Below, piece after piece: positions 23,431-35,480 of a stretch of 64,000 nucleotides of DNA (its first letter is position 1; the number at the start of each line of letters is the position of its first letter). Under the pieces are notes generated by a model that had not been told where the DNA came from, made no database searches, and was given only the letters and a program-made list of their open reading frames with translations. The stretch comes from Clavaria fumosa (lineage: Eukaryota > Basidiomycota > Agaricomycetes > Agaricales > Clavariaceae), in contig OX637799.1 in the NCBI GenBank assembly GCA_951802425.1, positions 124,001 to 188,000 on the forward strand, given 5' to 3'. The position numbers and the translations under genes are program-made.

Positions 23431-25314
23431 TCAAAGCGCCCTAGCGCGATGTATACCGGGCGAGCTCGGTTGCGTCGGGGACTGAGGAGGGCTCTGCCAG
23501 CGGCCGTAGCTACTGACGCGTTTGGCGGCCAAGAACGCAGGGAGGTCCTCACCCTTCGCCCTCAGACAGTCAATCGGAATAAGGCCCCGCCTGCCCGACC
23601 CAGCACCCACGACCTGCTCAACATACGCCCACCCATCATCGTACGGTCGCACGATGCGCACCTTGTCCCCGGGGACCACCGCCAGTTCGTCCTCCAGCGT
23701 GGGCGCGAACGGGCGCCGTATCGTCTCCACGTCTCCGAAGCGGGGCCCGGACCCGTTTGTTGACGTCGACTTGGTTGACTGTGTCGTCTTCGTGCTTGCG
23801 CGGCTGTCCGTCGTGCCGGGGTTAGCCGCCACGGTGGCAGTGGTGGCGGCGGCGGCAGTGGCGGCGGCGGCGGCGGCAAAAGCAAGGGTGGAGCAGTCAG
23901 CGAAAGGATCGCGCGGCGAGTTCAGTGGGCTGATGTCGCTAGTCGACGTGGTGGTGGTGACTTTGATGGCCAGTTTTGTCGGGGTGTCGCTTTTGGGAGA
24001 GAAGGCGGGTCCCGTGGACGCGGCGTCCAAGGGCGGCTTGGGGAATGCGAAGGACTCGGAGGGCGAGAAGGGGCGAACAGACATCGCAGCGGACCGGTTG
24101 CCGCTCTCGTGCTCGCCATAGGCAGCCTGCTGCGGCAAAATCAGGGATTGGATGCTGCACACGCTGCCTGCGGAGTCGCGGCGCGCAGACTCGTCAGCTA
24201 CGTGCGCTGCGGGAGGGATAGAGATGCTGAGCGGTCCGCGGGGTGTGCCTTGTGTTGAAGACCGTTCGCCCATATCGGGGGTAGACATGGAAAGTGGGCC
24301 GAAGACGGCAAAGTTGAAGCCCTGGTCAAAGCTAGTACCGAAGCTGCTGCGAATGCTCAGGGACCGGATCGAGAACTGGCCATTCGTGCCGCCCTCGACG
24401 CCGTGGCAGCTGCTCGGGAGACTGTTGGTTTTAGTGAACCACCATCGTCGAGCACGGTCGGCGCGCTTTGACACAGCGCGGCGGCGGATGAAGAACATGA
24501 GGAAAGCGATGGCAAATAGCAGGGAAAGGATAATGCCAGCAATTGCCCCAGAACTCAGCTTGTGGTGCTGTAGGTTTGTAGTGGGGTCTCGGGGCGAGTC
24601 CATCGAATTAGGGGAAACATTTGAGCCCGTGGTGCCGGAAGAGGAGCCTGGCTGATCGTGCCCGCCGCTCGGAGTTGTACCCTCTCCCGTTCCCGGTGGG
24701 TGGATGGCGTTAACAGAGCTCCCAGGGAGCGCAGTTGAATTCTTTCCCACTGATCCACTAGGATTACTGTTTGCGGCAGATGCTAAAGGTCCGCTCCCCA
24801 CGCCTACGAGGCCATCTTCGGATAAGGTTGCACCGTCACCAGGAACGTTGGAAGCCGGCGGGTTGGTACCGTCTCCGGGGGATGGGGGAGACAGAGCCTT
24901 ACTACTACCCGCAGGAGATGACTCACTTGGAGAAGGAGGGGAATCTCCGCTACCTGAAGGGTTACCACTGCCTGAAGACGCAGGGGATGAACTACCGTCT
25001 GGCGTTGGAGGCGGGCTGCCTCTCGGAGGGGGTGTACTAACGCCACTTGACGGGGGAGGCACCGCGGGAGGAGGGGCCGCGGGAGGCGCTACAAAAGGAG
25101 ACGCTGTAGGAGGAGGCGCCGCAGGAGGAGGCGCTGCAGGAGGTTGGGCTGCCGGCGTTGGTGGGGTCTGGGCTGGGGTTATCGACCCTTCACCAAGGAT
25201 TCCGTTGACCAAACCAGGGACGAGGCCAGGAGGAATGAGTCCATGTGGGTTGCCTCGTCGTTCTACTCGTCTTGCATGGAGGTGGAACGCTGCATGGCGA
25301 CCACGCGTTTGCAT
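23431..25314 (-). CDS. Single-pass membrane protein with C-terminal SH3 domain
   Basis: One uninterrupted 627-residue frame. Residues 40-255 are extremely rich in Pro, Ser, Gly and Ala (mucin-like, probably O-glycosylated). A transmembrane segment follows at about 256-276 (GAIAGIILSLLFAIAFLMFF), with a basic stop-transfer sequence (RRRAVSKR). The cytosolic part is Ser-rich with an Ala/Thr run and ends in an SH3 domain at about 530-586 (LAVVPGDKVRIVRPYDDGWA, then GLIPIDCLR). The layout recalls fungal surface sensors or cell-fusion proteins that couple wall or osmotic state to signalling through SH3, but no specific ortholog is claimed. No cleavable signal peptide is obvious; the TM segment may be the signal anchor, or an upstream exon may be missing. 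Confidence 0.85.
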   Translation of the reverse strand: MQTRGRHAAFHLHARRVERRGNPHGLIPPGLVPGLVNGILGEGSITPAQTPPTPAAQPPAAPPPAAPPPTASPFVAPPAAPPPAVPPPSSGVSTPPPRGSPPPTPDGSSSPASSGSGNPSGSGDSPPSPSESSPAGSSKALSPPSPGDGTNPPASNVPGDGATLSEDGLVGVGSGPLASAANSNPSGSVGKNSTALPGSSVNAIHPPGTGEGTTPSGGHDQPGSSSGTTGSNVSPNSMDSPRDPTTNLQHHKLSSGAIAGIILSLLFAIAFLMFFIRRRAVSKRADRARRWWFTKTNSLPSSCHGVEGGTNGQFSIRSLSIRSSFGTSFDQGFNFAVFGPLSMSTPDMGERSSTQGTPRGPLSISIPPAAHVADESARRDSAGSVCSIQSLILPQQAAYGEHESGNRSAAMSVRPFSPSESFAFPKPPLDAASTGPAFSPKSDTPTKLAIKVTTTTSTSDISPLNSPRDPFADCSTLAFAAAAAATAAAATTATVAANPGTTDSRASTKTTQSTKSTSTNGSGPRFGDVETIRRPFAPTLEDELAVVPGDKVRIVRPYDDGWAYVEQVVGAGSGRRGLIPIDCLRAKGEDLPAFLAAKRVSSYGRWQSPPQSPTQPSSPGIHRARAL

Positions 25315-26160
25315 GGAAAACGGTAATGATTTTAGTGAAGTGATGCAAAGGAATGTGGAGTGGGTCGTCTAAGGCAGAGGATCTGCGGGAGACGACGAGA
25401 AAGAGAAGGTTAAGAAAAGACGAGTACAAATCTCATTCTCAGATGGGTCTTTCTGATACGATAGAAAATAAATTCGATTTTCTGGAAAAACGCGTCGGTG
25501 ATCATGAATTTTAAAAAACACAGAAACCTGAGAAATTTCTATATCTGGACTTGGACTGCCTAATGCGGATGCGCCATCAAAGAAGACCGCTAAACAGCTC
25601 CACTCCCATGAGCGTGGATAATAGATGTGTAAAGTCTCCTTGGTAACACGGTCAACCCTGGTGGTTATTGGAAAGTTATTGGCCTGCAATGCCGTGTGTG
25701 AGAGAATTGTAGGCGTACTGTCGCGAAGCTTGAAGCCGCTACAACAGCCTACCTGATGTGCGAACAGTCTCTATGTCACTGCTTTTGTTTGAAGGATCAA
25801 CAACGCGAGACTCAAACTTTTGAGCTTTGACTTGGCTGATCGGGGCAGCTTTCGGTGAAGGACTGAGCATGTCACAAACTTGAAGCTCAAATTCGGCTGC
25901 ACTGGACTCATCGGAGCTACGCCGCCAGCTCTGTTCGGTTTAGCCCAGAAGAATCGACGATTTGAATGCTGCCACGCTCCTAGAAGATTGAAGATCTTCA
26001 GCTTTGCATACTTTGGACGCCGCCTCCGTTTTTTTTACTGCTTCGGTTCCTTCCACCTTCCATTTGACAAAGAGCAATATCGATGTACTAGAAATCGGTC
26101 TCATTAGTGCAAGGAGGCGCACTTTTGCAGTGTCGCGAAATGTGTGACACCCTGTCACAA
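25315..26160. other. Upstream region of the SH3 gene
   Basis: CG content is normal to about 26150, then falls. It presumably holds the promoter of the minus-strand SH3 gene. Short open frames on both strands were not recognised. Confidence 0.45.
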
Positions 26161-28249
26161 TGGCTCACGCCCTCTGGCAGAAATACCGACACAAGATTGT
26201 AAATTCAAAAGCTCATTAGATATTGAGATTGAGTATGAGCTTTATGAGAGAAATTTCTCAGAGGCATGTATTCTACGAAAGGTGTAAGCCTGATTTCTCA
26301 ATTATGATTCTGAGTTATGCCATAGTCATGGCTCATATCTCAGTATTAAAAGTCCAGCTTATACATTCAATGTTGTGCAGAGCAGTTTGTTGTGAGCAAT
26401 TCTATATCAAAGCCCAAATACCAAAATTGAGTGAAATGGGAGGGTTCGGTCACACACACAACGTGTGACAAGAAGACGACGTCTTGGCCAACGAAAGGCC
26501 CATCACGTGCCACTCGCCATCTTTTGTTGAATGATACACCATATATAATTCAGTGCTTCTTGCCCTCCTCATCTTGACACTTGACTCAACTCTGACCCTC
26601 TGCACCCAAATCTCACTATGATTTTGAAGCCCAAATACCAAATTGAGTGAAATCCTATCATTACAAGTGCAGCACAGGCATTCATCACTTTGCTGCTCTT
26701 GCTTCATACTGAACCCCTTGGCACTCCTTCTGCAGATTCTCAAAAACTCCCTCATTGTTTCTCTCCCTGACTCTTCCCCATTACAATCTCCAACCACCAA
26801 TGAGGGTGCTCTTGGCTCATTTAGAGCCCTCATGTGAGTCATGATGTGACAGCAGCCCAAGCTGACCCTGCTGCAGTACAATGCTCAAGCCATGTTTCAT
26901 CACAATGAGACACAGCAATTCTTTGAGTAGAAATTCCAACCTGGAGACTATGAGTACATACATGAAATGGTTTGTAATGCTGATTCTCTTGGGCTATGCA
27001 AACTGAAAATGATAGGAGGGCAACAGCTAAAAAGGCCAGGGGGGCAGGGCATTGAAACTTGCTGCAAGAATTGCCACTGTCAAATTAATCACTGATAAAG
27101 AAGAGATAAAGCTGAAAGGAGAGCAGCTGAAGACATGTCTACTTGTTTATCAAATGGCAGGAGTGTGGAGGTGCACTAGGCTGACTTTACCTTTGGTTGC
27201 TCAGGAACTTCTTGTGGTACTGAAAGAGCCCAGTGCTTTGTCAGTTTGGTTTGTTCCTTTGACAGGTCTCACACCCCTTGACATAGATTTGATGTTGGTG
27301 TCAATAAAAGTCCTGCTTGACCAGTTCCTTTGTATCTAGGATGGCCTGCCATTGGGGCATTGTGGCTCCTTGGCAATCATTGTCTCTTGAAAGGTAGGGG
27401 GACATTGACTTTCATATTCACCATCTGTGTCCTCAATCCTGTGGGAAGGATCTGGACAACATCTGCTTCTGTATCATCTGTGCAAAAGTCTAGGCATCAC
27501 AAAAGGAAACCTGCATGAATGTTTGTCTTTCCACTGTGGTGCTTTATTTCATAGTCAAAGCATGGTGTCCAGATGTCAAAAAGCTCTCTTGCCCCTAAGG
27601 GTAAGCCTGCCACTCTTTCAGTTCTTGTATGATCATGAAAAACTCTTTATATTGTACACATCATAGTTCCTCTCTGCTAGGGAAAGGCTGCATGAGAAAA
27701 TCCACTCATCTTGTTATGAGTCATGCTGGGAGGTCAGGTGGACAGACTGAAGTCTAGTCAGAGTTTGGGTCCAGGATTCCAGACCTTCTGGAATTGGACT
27801 TTGGGGTTTTGGCAAATGTATTGAAACAATGCCCCTATATAGTCCTGGTGTCCTGTATTTCAGAGTTACAGAGTTGTGGGATTTATGGAGATAGTTCCCA
27901 GGTGGGGAGGAGTCAGATTGGAGAATGGATGGAGTATGACTGAGTACAAATGAATGAAGGAGGGGACAGAGGTCAGATAGAATGTGGGTACCAAGGGGGA
28001 GGAGGAGGTTTAGAGATTGGAGATAGTTTCCAGAGGGTTGGACAGGTTGGACAAGACTTGTGGAGATAATTTCCAGACAGAGGTTCAGGCTGGACTTCAG
28101 CCCAACAAGATGAGGACAGAGAAGGCAAGGATCAGATCCTGACATTCTTCTCAATCAAGGTGGATATGAGTCTGGGTCCATGGATGGAAAGCCCTGGCAC
28201 ACCCCTGAGGCAGTCAAAGCGGTCCTAAAGCTTTCCCCATCTTAAACCT
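26161..28249. other. CpG-poor decayed repeat DNA, including a gypsy RNase H scrap
   Basis: Near 26790-26830 the frame NEGALGSFRALM echoes the repeat-encoded frame at 28250-28590. On the minus strand about 27330-27670 there is a weak gypsy RNase H-like stretch (KEFFMIIQELKEWQAY). About 27870-28130 repeats the theme ggagatagtt with G-rich sequence. Nothing is intact. Confidence 0.4.
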
Positions 28250-28590
28250 GTGCTTGTTCCATTCTTCAAAGGTGCATTGACCACTTGGGAGTGCTTCACT
28301 TCAGAGTTTGAAGAGGGAGGCCTGATACATAGCACAACAGCTGAAGAAAGGGATAGAGCCTGGATGCCCCTTACCAATGATGTGAATGAAGGAGCACTTG
28401 GTGCATTTTGCTTTTACATTTGCAAGAAGCCCAACACCACAATGCTGCAGTACAATGCACTTGCCAAATTCAAGTTCAATCACACAGCTGCATTTCCACC
28501 AAGGATTCAATTCTGATGACTATGCATTTGTTCACAAATTAGCTTGAGAGATGAATGCTAGTCACTTGGGGGAGAGCAAAGCTGCAGAGC
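28250..28590 (+). pseudogene. Unclassified repeat-encoded frame, 5' part (split by the LINE)
   Basis: The frame contains GALTTWECFTSEFEEGG, RDRAWMPLTNDVNEGALGAF and TMLQYNALAKFKFNHTAAF. I believe similar sequences recur in basidiomycete repetitive elements, but I cannot name the family. It breaks after about 28510. Without the LINE it joins 35481 onward, where the same protein type continues (LQLY-like NQLELYRKLVPNIPLKSK). The parent was probably a transposon-encoded protein. Confidence 0.5.
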
Positions 28591-28745
28591 GGAGACTTCC
28601 TTTCTAGGTGACCACATCAACACTTGCGAAAAAGAACACAAAAACCAACCTGGTCACCTAGTACTCTAGTCAATAATACTCGTCTATTCTACTGTAACTA
28701 CAATACCACCCCAACACCTTCAAGACCCAGGTAAACACAGGGAAA

Positions 28746-30842
28746 ATGTCGACAAACAGCGGAGGACCCCAGTCCGCCGGGGCAGGAAGCAGCCGAGCAC
28801 GCACAAAACCCCCCACGACAAGCCAGAACACACCCGCCGATCAAAACACGGCCATGGACGATGACAGCATCCAAGCCAGGGCCCTACTTGAAAGGGAAGG
28901 ACTGATACCACCGAACGGCACCACCATGCCCACGACATTGGCAACTGTTCTCACGAGCCTCACCCACAACGTGGCTCGCATCCCCAAACAGGCTCTCGAC
29001 ATCATCAACGCCACTGCCACGCTCCTAAAGAAGGAAGGAAACACCCGAGTGCCCCAGCCAACGGACGACAGGATCAACGACGTGATCGCACCCGCCATCG
29101 AGAAGCTCAGTCAGGCAGCAGACGAGATTAAACGCGCCGCTACACAGATCCAGACCGACGCACAGGCCAACACCACCGCCCGAGACGAGATACGTGGGGA
29201 ATCAAGCGCGTTACAAGACCTATGCCAGCGCCTAGACGCAACTGTCAACAACCTCACGCACACAACCGAGACTGCAGCCCGCAATGCATCCCAGGCACAA
29301 ACAGAGATCAAGAACATACTCTCCCAACCTCGGACCACACTGCACGAACAACAGGATACAGGAGATACAAACACGAACGTCAACCGACCCCAGGAGAACA
29401 ACACCCGCACCCAAGGCCAGACACAACCGCAAGTCCCTTCCCCCAGCTCATACGCCGCCGCGGTCCGTGCAGCACTTACACCCGGACACGAGGAAGTGCT
29501 AGCCCGATCGCAGGGACAACTACAACAAATCTTAATCGAAAGGACCTCGGCTGCAGATGACGCGACGGCTCGACATGACGAATCACTCACGGAGAAGGTG
29601 CTGGTGGAGAAGGCCAACGCCGCGATCGACCTCATGGGTGACAAAGTCCCAGGCCGCCCCCCCACTGACAAGCTCTTCACCGGAGCGCAAAAACTAGTAT
29701 GAGGCAGGATCCTGTACCTAATGGCCAACGAGGCGGCAGCGAACTGGCTACGACGGGACGACGTCAAGAAAGCTTTTGCCAACCACTACAGAATGCCAGT
29801 AAAAGTCCGGGGACAAGGATACAGTGTAATTTGTGAGTATGTCCCGGTTTCCTTTGACCCCAACAGTGGCAGCACAATCGTCGAGATCGTCAATGAGCTC
29901 CCCGCCGGCGCCATCTCGGAGGCCAGATACCTCAAGGACCCCAAGAAGCGAACCCCGAACCAACGGACCGCTTTCGTCCTACTCACCTTTAGAACGGCAA
30001 GTCAGGCGAACAAGGCCCTCAGAGAAGGCCTTATCATTGAAGGCAAAAAGGTATTCGGACGCAAAGATAAACAGGAGGCAAGACGATGTCTAAAGTGCCA
30101 AGGATACGCACACCGACACATGGCGGCGAACTGCCCCCAAATACATGATACCTGCGCCATCTGCGGACGAGTTCACAGAACTGCGGAGTGTCCAATGGAA
30201 GACGCCAGAAGGTTCTGTGCGAATTGTAGAAGAGACGGGCACACTGCCAGTGACAGGAACTGTCCAGTCTTTAAAGCTGAGTGCGATAAGATTAATCAGC
30301 ACTTTCCAGAAAACAAGTACAGATACTACCCAATCATCGACGACGCGTCCACCTGGGAACTGGCACAACCCAAAGACAACACGACAGCTAACCAACCCGC
30401 GGCAGAACAACGAGCCCCCACACGCACACAACGCAGGACGATAAACCAGACACAATGGGTCGCGACTCCACAACCCCAAACGTCCACAGCGCGACCGCCC
30501 GACATGCGACTCACCCAAGACAAGAGACCCGCGTTCCAGCCCCCCCCAAGAGACGTAGGGTGGCCCCAAGGCAGGGACAAAGGGAAAGGTAGGGCGGACG
30601 GCGGGCGCAGCGGACGAGGCATCGCCATCAATACGGGCAAAGCACCCCCAGGAGGGCAAACCAGACTCGACCAATGGATCGGCACATCGCTGACAAACGC
30701 AACGACTTCAGCGCCGAACGCTCAAGAGGCCACCACGGAAGATACGACCCGCCCACCAAACCTCACAACCACGATCCCGACCCCAGCCCAACCCCCTCCA
30801 CCGACGGTCCCCCAGACCCCGCCAGCAACATCAACAACATAA
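28746..30842 (+). pseudogene. LINE ORF1 (Gag-like, zinc knuckles), one premature TGA
   Basis: The frame runs 699 codons with a single stop at 29700-29702 (KLV-stop-GRILYLMANEA), where cga to tga would restore Arg. The first half is Gln/Thr/Ala-rich with probable coiled-coil character. The second half holds three CCHC-type knuckles near 30090-30260: CLKCQGYAHRHMAANC, CAICGRVHRTAEC and CANCRRDGHTASDRNC. The C-terminus is proline-rich. Such ORF1 proteins package the LINE RNA. The stop codon directly precedes the ORF2 ATG (taa then atg), a layout fitting termination-reinitiation. Confidence 0.9.
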
Positions 30843-33800
30843 ATGATGAACGAAGACGACCCACACACCCAACCCCGACTGAGAATATGGCAGCAGAACT
30901 GTCGCAAGTCCCTAGATAATACACTACACCTCATTAATAGCCTCGACCCAGTCCATTTCGACCTTTGCCTCATACAGGAACCTCATATAGACTTTCTGAA
31001 CAGAACCCGGGCCCCCAACGGATGGCGCACTATCCTCCCACCCTCCCATAACAAACGCAATACTGTCAATAACCCAGAGAGCCCAACTAGGGCAGCAATA
31101 CTCGTCAGCCCAAGACTAGACACAGCCAAATGGATGGACTTAACGATTGAATCTCTGGACTAGGGATGCCACAGTCCGGTTAAGTCCAGTTCAGGGCTGA
31201 ATTTTTCGAACCCAGAACCGGACTTTAGGTCCGGTTCAGGCCAAATTCCAAACCTTAAACCTGAGTTCAGTCCAAGTCCGGTTTGTTGGACCGGACTTTT
31301 ACTAAATAAGGTAATGGTTCGCCCAAATTTGGGCTTCTGAACTGAAATTTTGGTTCGGTTCACCCACTTGGCTGAACCTGAACCTCATTTTCGGTTCAGT
31401 CCAGTCCAGTTCAGGTTCGAACCAAAGTTCAGAACCGAACTGTGGCATCCCTACTCCGGACGCGACGGGAATCCAACTGTGGGGCGATTTCGGCACCATA
31501 CGGCTCATCAACGTATATGCCGACTGCGATCACTCCAGGACGATCCAAACGGTAAACGATTGGCTCACCAACACCGACAATGATGTGTCCACAAATGAAC
31601 CACAACCCACCGCCCCACCTGCACTCCCGGTCTACGACCTGGTGTTGGGAGACTTTAACCGGCACCACCCCATGTGGGAAGACGAAAAGAACGCCCACCT
31701 ATTCACCACGCGAGCACTAGACCTGGCTCAACCTCTCCTGGAACTAATAGCAGCATGAGACCTTGAAATGATACTACCGAAAGGCACCCCCACACTACAA
31801 CTGTCGACGACTAAGAAGTGGTCAAGACCAGACAATGTATTTATATCAGGTACGCTAACCGACGTGGTAGTGTATTGCAACACAGCTCCGGAGAAGACGC
31901 CCCCCAAAGCGGACCACCTTCCTATACTAACCACAATAGAAGTCCCTACCCTCAAAGCATGAGACCCCAACAAACGGAACTGGAGGACGGCGGACTGGGA
32001 AGTATTCAGAAACTCCCTAAAGACATCCCTACGAGCGGGTCCACCCCCCCGGGCGCTACGCACAGGCGAAGACCTCGACCGCGCAGTAAGCTTCCTGGAC
32101 AATGCCCTACGGACAGCGACCGATGCGGCAGTCCCGCTAGTAAAGCCATGCCCCTTCACCAAGCGGTGGTGGACCAGAGACCTATTCAAGGCCCGATCCA
32201 CCCTTCAAAGACTGAACCGGCGATCATACGCGTGACGACTCACCCCAATGCACCCAGCCCACGAGGAAGCATGAAAGGCAAGAAACGAGTACACACAGCT
32301 AATCAAATCCACGAAGAAGGAGCACTGGGCCCAGTGGCTCGAGGACGCGACTGACCACTCCATCTGGACGATCAACAGATATACCGCATCCGCCTCCAAC
32401 GACGACACACGGGCCCGCTTGCCCAACCTTCAGAACCCCGCTGGCTCAGCGACCCCAGTAGCCTCAACAAATCATGACAAGAGCAGAGCCTTACACAAGG
32501 TCTTCTTTCCCCCCCCGCCACCCAACCGAGTGGCCGTAGACGAACAATACCCACCCCCGGTAGCGAAGTTTCGACATGTCACCCCAGAACAGGTACAAAG
32601 GATGATTGGGCGCCTCAAGCCCTACAAGGTGGTAATGGAGGGAGACATCGCGAACATCGCCTTGAAAAGAACCGCGGACCTGCTAACGCCCCACCTGGTA
32701 CAGATATACAGAGCGACTTTCAAGCTAGGCATCTACCCACCAACCTGGAAAACGTACGACACAATAGTACTATGCAAACCAAACCGCCCCGACTACACTC
32801 TCCCGAAAGCCTACAGGCCGATCGTCCTCCTCAAGACCCTCGCGAAACCACTATCAATGGCGGTAGCCGAAGACCTGACATTCATATTGGAAAAGTTCCA
32901 GCTCCTGCCAGACAAACACTTCGGTGGTAGGCCGGGCAGGACTGCTACTGACGCCCTGCACCTAGTCATCAAATACATAAAGGATGCATGGCGAAGACAC
33001 AAGGTGGTCGCAGGGCTGTTTTTAGACATCAAGGGCGCCTTCCCCAGCGTCGACATCCGAATGCTACAGAACGGGATGCGTCGGAGGGGCATACCACAAG
33101 AGTACACGGACTGGATAGGAGAAAAGCTACGTAACCGCTCCACTAACATTGTATTCGATGACTTCAAATCGGAACCCCTTGAGATAAGGGCAGGCTTAGA
33201 CCAAGGGTGCCCTCTCTCGCCGATATGCTATATTGTCTACAACTCCCCAGTGCTCGAGACGGTCACAACAAACAGATCCAACACCCAGACCGCAAGCGGT
33301 TTCATCGACGATCAAGTCTTCTTAGCGAGGGGCCACACATTTGAGGAGGCTAACTGGATAATCAAAGACACGATGGAAAAGCCAGGCGGCTTCCTGGAGT
33401 GGGCCAGGACACACAACTGCGAAGTTGAGCTCCCGAAATGCGCACTAATTGGCTTCTCCTGTAGACAGGTACCCAGACAGCTACAACCAAGAAAACGACA
33501 GCCAGAGCCCAGAAACGTGATCACCATCGGAAACTACACAATACGACCATCTCAAAGCAAGAAATTCCTTGGCGTAATACTCAATCAAACGCTATCCTGG
33601 ACAGAGCAAGTCGCAAGCGCACTGGCCAAAGGTACGTACTGCGCCTCACAAACTAGAAGGATTGCCAAGACGCAGAGTGGCATCCCACTCCACCTGGCGA
33701 GACGTTTGTACCTGTCGGTGTGCGTTCCCAGAATGCTATATGCGGTCGACGTCTGGGGGAACCCGCGAAGGGGACGCGCCCTGCGACCAGGAAGGAGAAC

Positions 33801-35247
33801 TGGAACTGGAGGACAACTAGCAAAAATTCAACGACAGGCCCTTCTGACGATGGGCCCGATGAGATCGACGGCAACGGACACGGTCGAAGCACACACGTAT
33901 CTATTGCCCTTCCACCTACTCGTCGACAAACTACGCTTGGCGGCACTACTATGAATGGCAACACTCCCAAAGTCCCACCCAATACACCAACACCTCTCCC
34001 GCGCCCACAAGCGAACCCCCAAAACTCACCTATCACCCCTTCACCAACTCACAGCAGACTTCAGGAGAATCAACCCGGACTCGGTAGAAAAGACCCTGGC
34101 AGTTGGTTGACACCCAAAGCAAAGACCACCGGTAGCGATAGAAATCCAACCGAGTAAAGAAGACGCGATCCGGAGGCTGAGGGAAGAAGCAGCGGACATC
34201 AACATCTTCACAGACGGGTCAGGGTACGAAGGAGGAATAGGGGTGGCGGCAGTGTTGATCCGGGGAAACCAGCCACCGAAAACCATCCAGTTCCACCTGG
34301 GGAAACAAGCCCGACACACGGTCTACGCAGCGGAGGTGGCGGCACTCGGACTGGGAGCGCACCTGCTCCAGAAAGAGAAGGGTAGGTTTAACACGGTCGC
34401 CTTCCTGGTTGACAGCCAAGCGGCCCTCCTCGCCACACAACTCGCCCGACCCTCCCCATCGCACGACATGCTAACGGCCTTCGAGACGTCAGTTAGACAT
34501 ATGGACCGCAGAAGGAGTGAGATTGAATGTAAAGCGATGTGGGTCCCAGGCCACCACGGAGTGATAGGTAACGAACTAGCGGACAAGGCGGCCAAGGAGG
34601 CGGCTCAGGGAATATCCAGCCCCAATTATGAACTCCCGAGGTTCCTCAAGAAAAAGGTCGCAGGCAGTAAGGCGGCGCTATCGCTGACACTTAGAAAATC
34701 GATACAGGAAAGGGCCAGACAGTGGTGGAAGGGTTCACTGCGCTATAACCACACCAAGCACATCGACGACTCCCTACCCTCGAAGGGCTTCCTCCGCCTA
34801 GTCGAAGAGCTCCCGAAACTTCAGTCATTGATCCTGCTACAGCTACGAACTGGCCACATCCCACTACAACGACACCTTTTCAGGATAGGCGCTGCCGAGG
34901 ACCCCCAATGCCCGTACTGCGGACAGGAGGAAGAAACGGTCCGACATTTCCTCCTCACGTGCACGAACACAACTACCCTGAGAAACGCGACAATGGGACG
35001 CATGGGCAGGGGCGCCCGGAGCCTCAGATACCTACTCACAGACCCGACAGCAGCAAGGAAGGTTATCAAATACGTTTTGGCATCCAAACGCTTCAAACAC
35101 AACAACCAACCGACCCTCACCAACCGCGGCACACGACCCGAAGGGAACACGACAGCCAACGCGACACACACCCACACACCCAGCACCCAGGGTAGCGATG
35201 AACGCGATGCACGCCAGGACGTCGTAAGCGCCAGTCTTTTAGTTTAA
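30843..35247 (+). pseudogene. LINE ORF2: endonuclease-RT-RNase H, six TGA stops and a MITE insertion
   Basis: The N-terminal APE-type endonuclease shows WQQNCRKS, CLIQEPHIDFL and LGDFNRHHPMWEDEKN. The RT shows LFLDIKGAFPSVD, GLDQGCPLSP and the active site FIDD (33301-33312). The RNase H follows with FTDGSGYEGG, AAEVAALGLG, VDSQAA and GHHGVIGNELAD, then a CPYCGQEEETVRHFLLTC knuckle. In-frame stops lie at 31756, 31960, 32233, 32272, 33952 and 34108; all are TGA. A 293-bp MITE at 31161 shifts the frame. Removing the MITE and one target copy returns to the same frame as the rest. Confidence 0.92.
31161..31453. mobile_element. hAT-like MITE, 293 bp, inside LINE ORF2
   Basis: Terminal inverted repeats tagggatgccacag and its complement (ctgtggcatcccta) bound the element. 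The flanking 8 bp are ctctggac (31153-31160) and ctccggac (31454-31461), a target duplication with one C/T difference. The interior is rich in ccagttcagg and ggttcgaacc words that can pair with each other. There is no coding capacity. It interrupts the endonuclease domain. Confidence 0.88.
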
Positions 35248-35480
35248 CTTTACACAGCATCCAGTAGCTTTTCCCCCACTGGGGGTTTTTAATGCACCTG
35301 GCTCTGACCACTTATAAGTAATTTCAAGCGCATATGCGCAATGGTGTTCGCTAAGCAACCCAAAGCCTCTGCTAAGATGTACACTAGTAGACAACAGAAT
35401 GTACAACCTAGTAGCATACTCCGACATAGGGCAAAGCCCCAATAGGAGTCTAATGGAAAAAAGAAAAAAGAAAAAAAAAG
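35248..35480 (+). other. LINE 3' UTR and A-rich tail
   Basis: This follows the ORF2 stop. It contains cccccactgggggtttttaa, a small G/C inverted repeat that could form a hairpin, and ends in a run of A with a few G (35454-35478). Confidence 0.7.

Larger units (their letters stand above)
28591..35480 (+). mobile_element. Non-LTR retrotransposon (LINE: APE endonuclease, RT, RNase H), nearly full length
   Basis: The element is bounded by a perfect 10-bp target-site duplication, gctgcagagc (28581-28590 and 35481-35490), and ends in an A-rich tail (about 35454-35478). It has a roughly 155-bp 5' leader, ORF1 (28746-30842) with zinc knuckles and ORF2 (30843-35247). The domain set resembles Tad1/I-type LINEs. 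It keeps many CG dinucleotides, so it is fairly young, but seven in-frame TGA stops and a MITE in ORF2 silence it. Confidence 0.93.
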
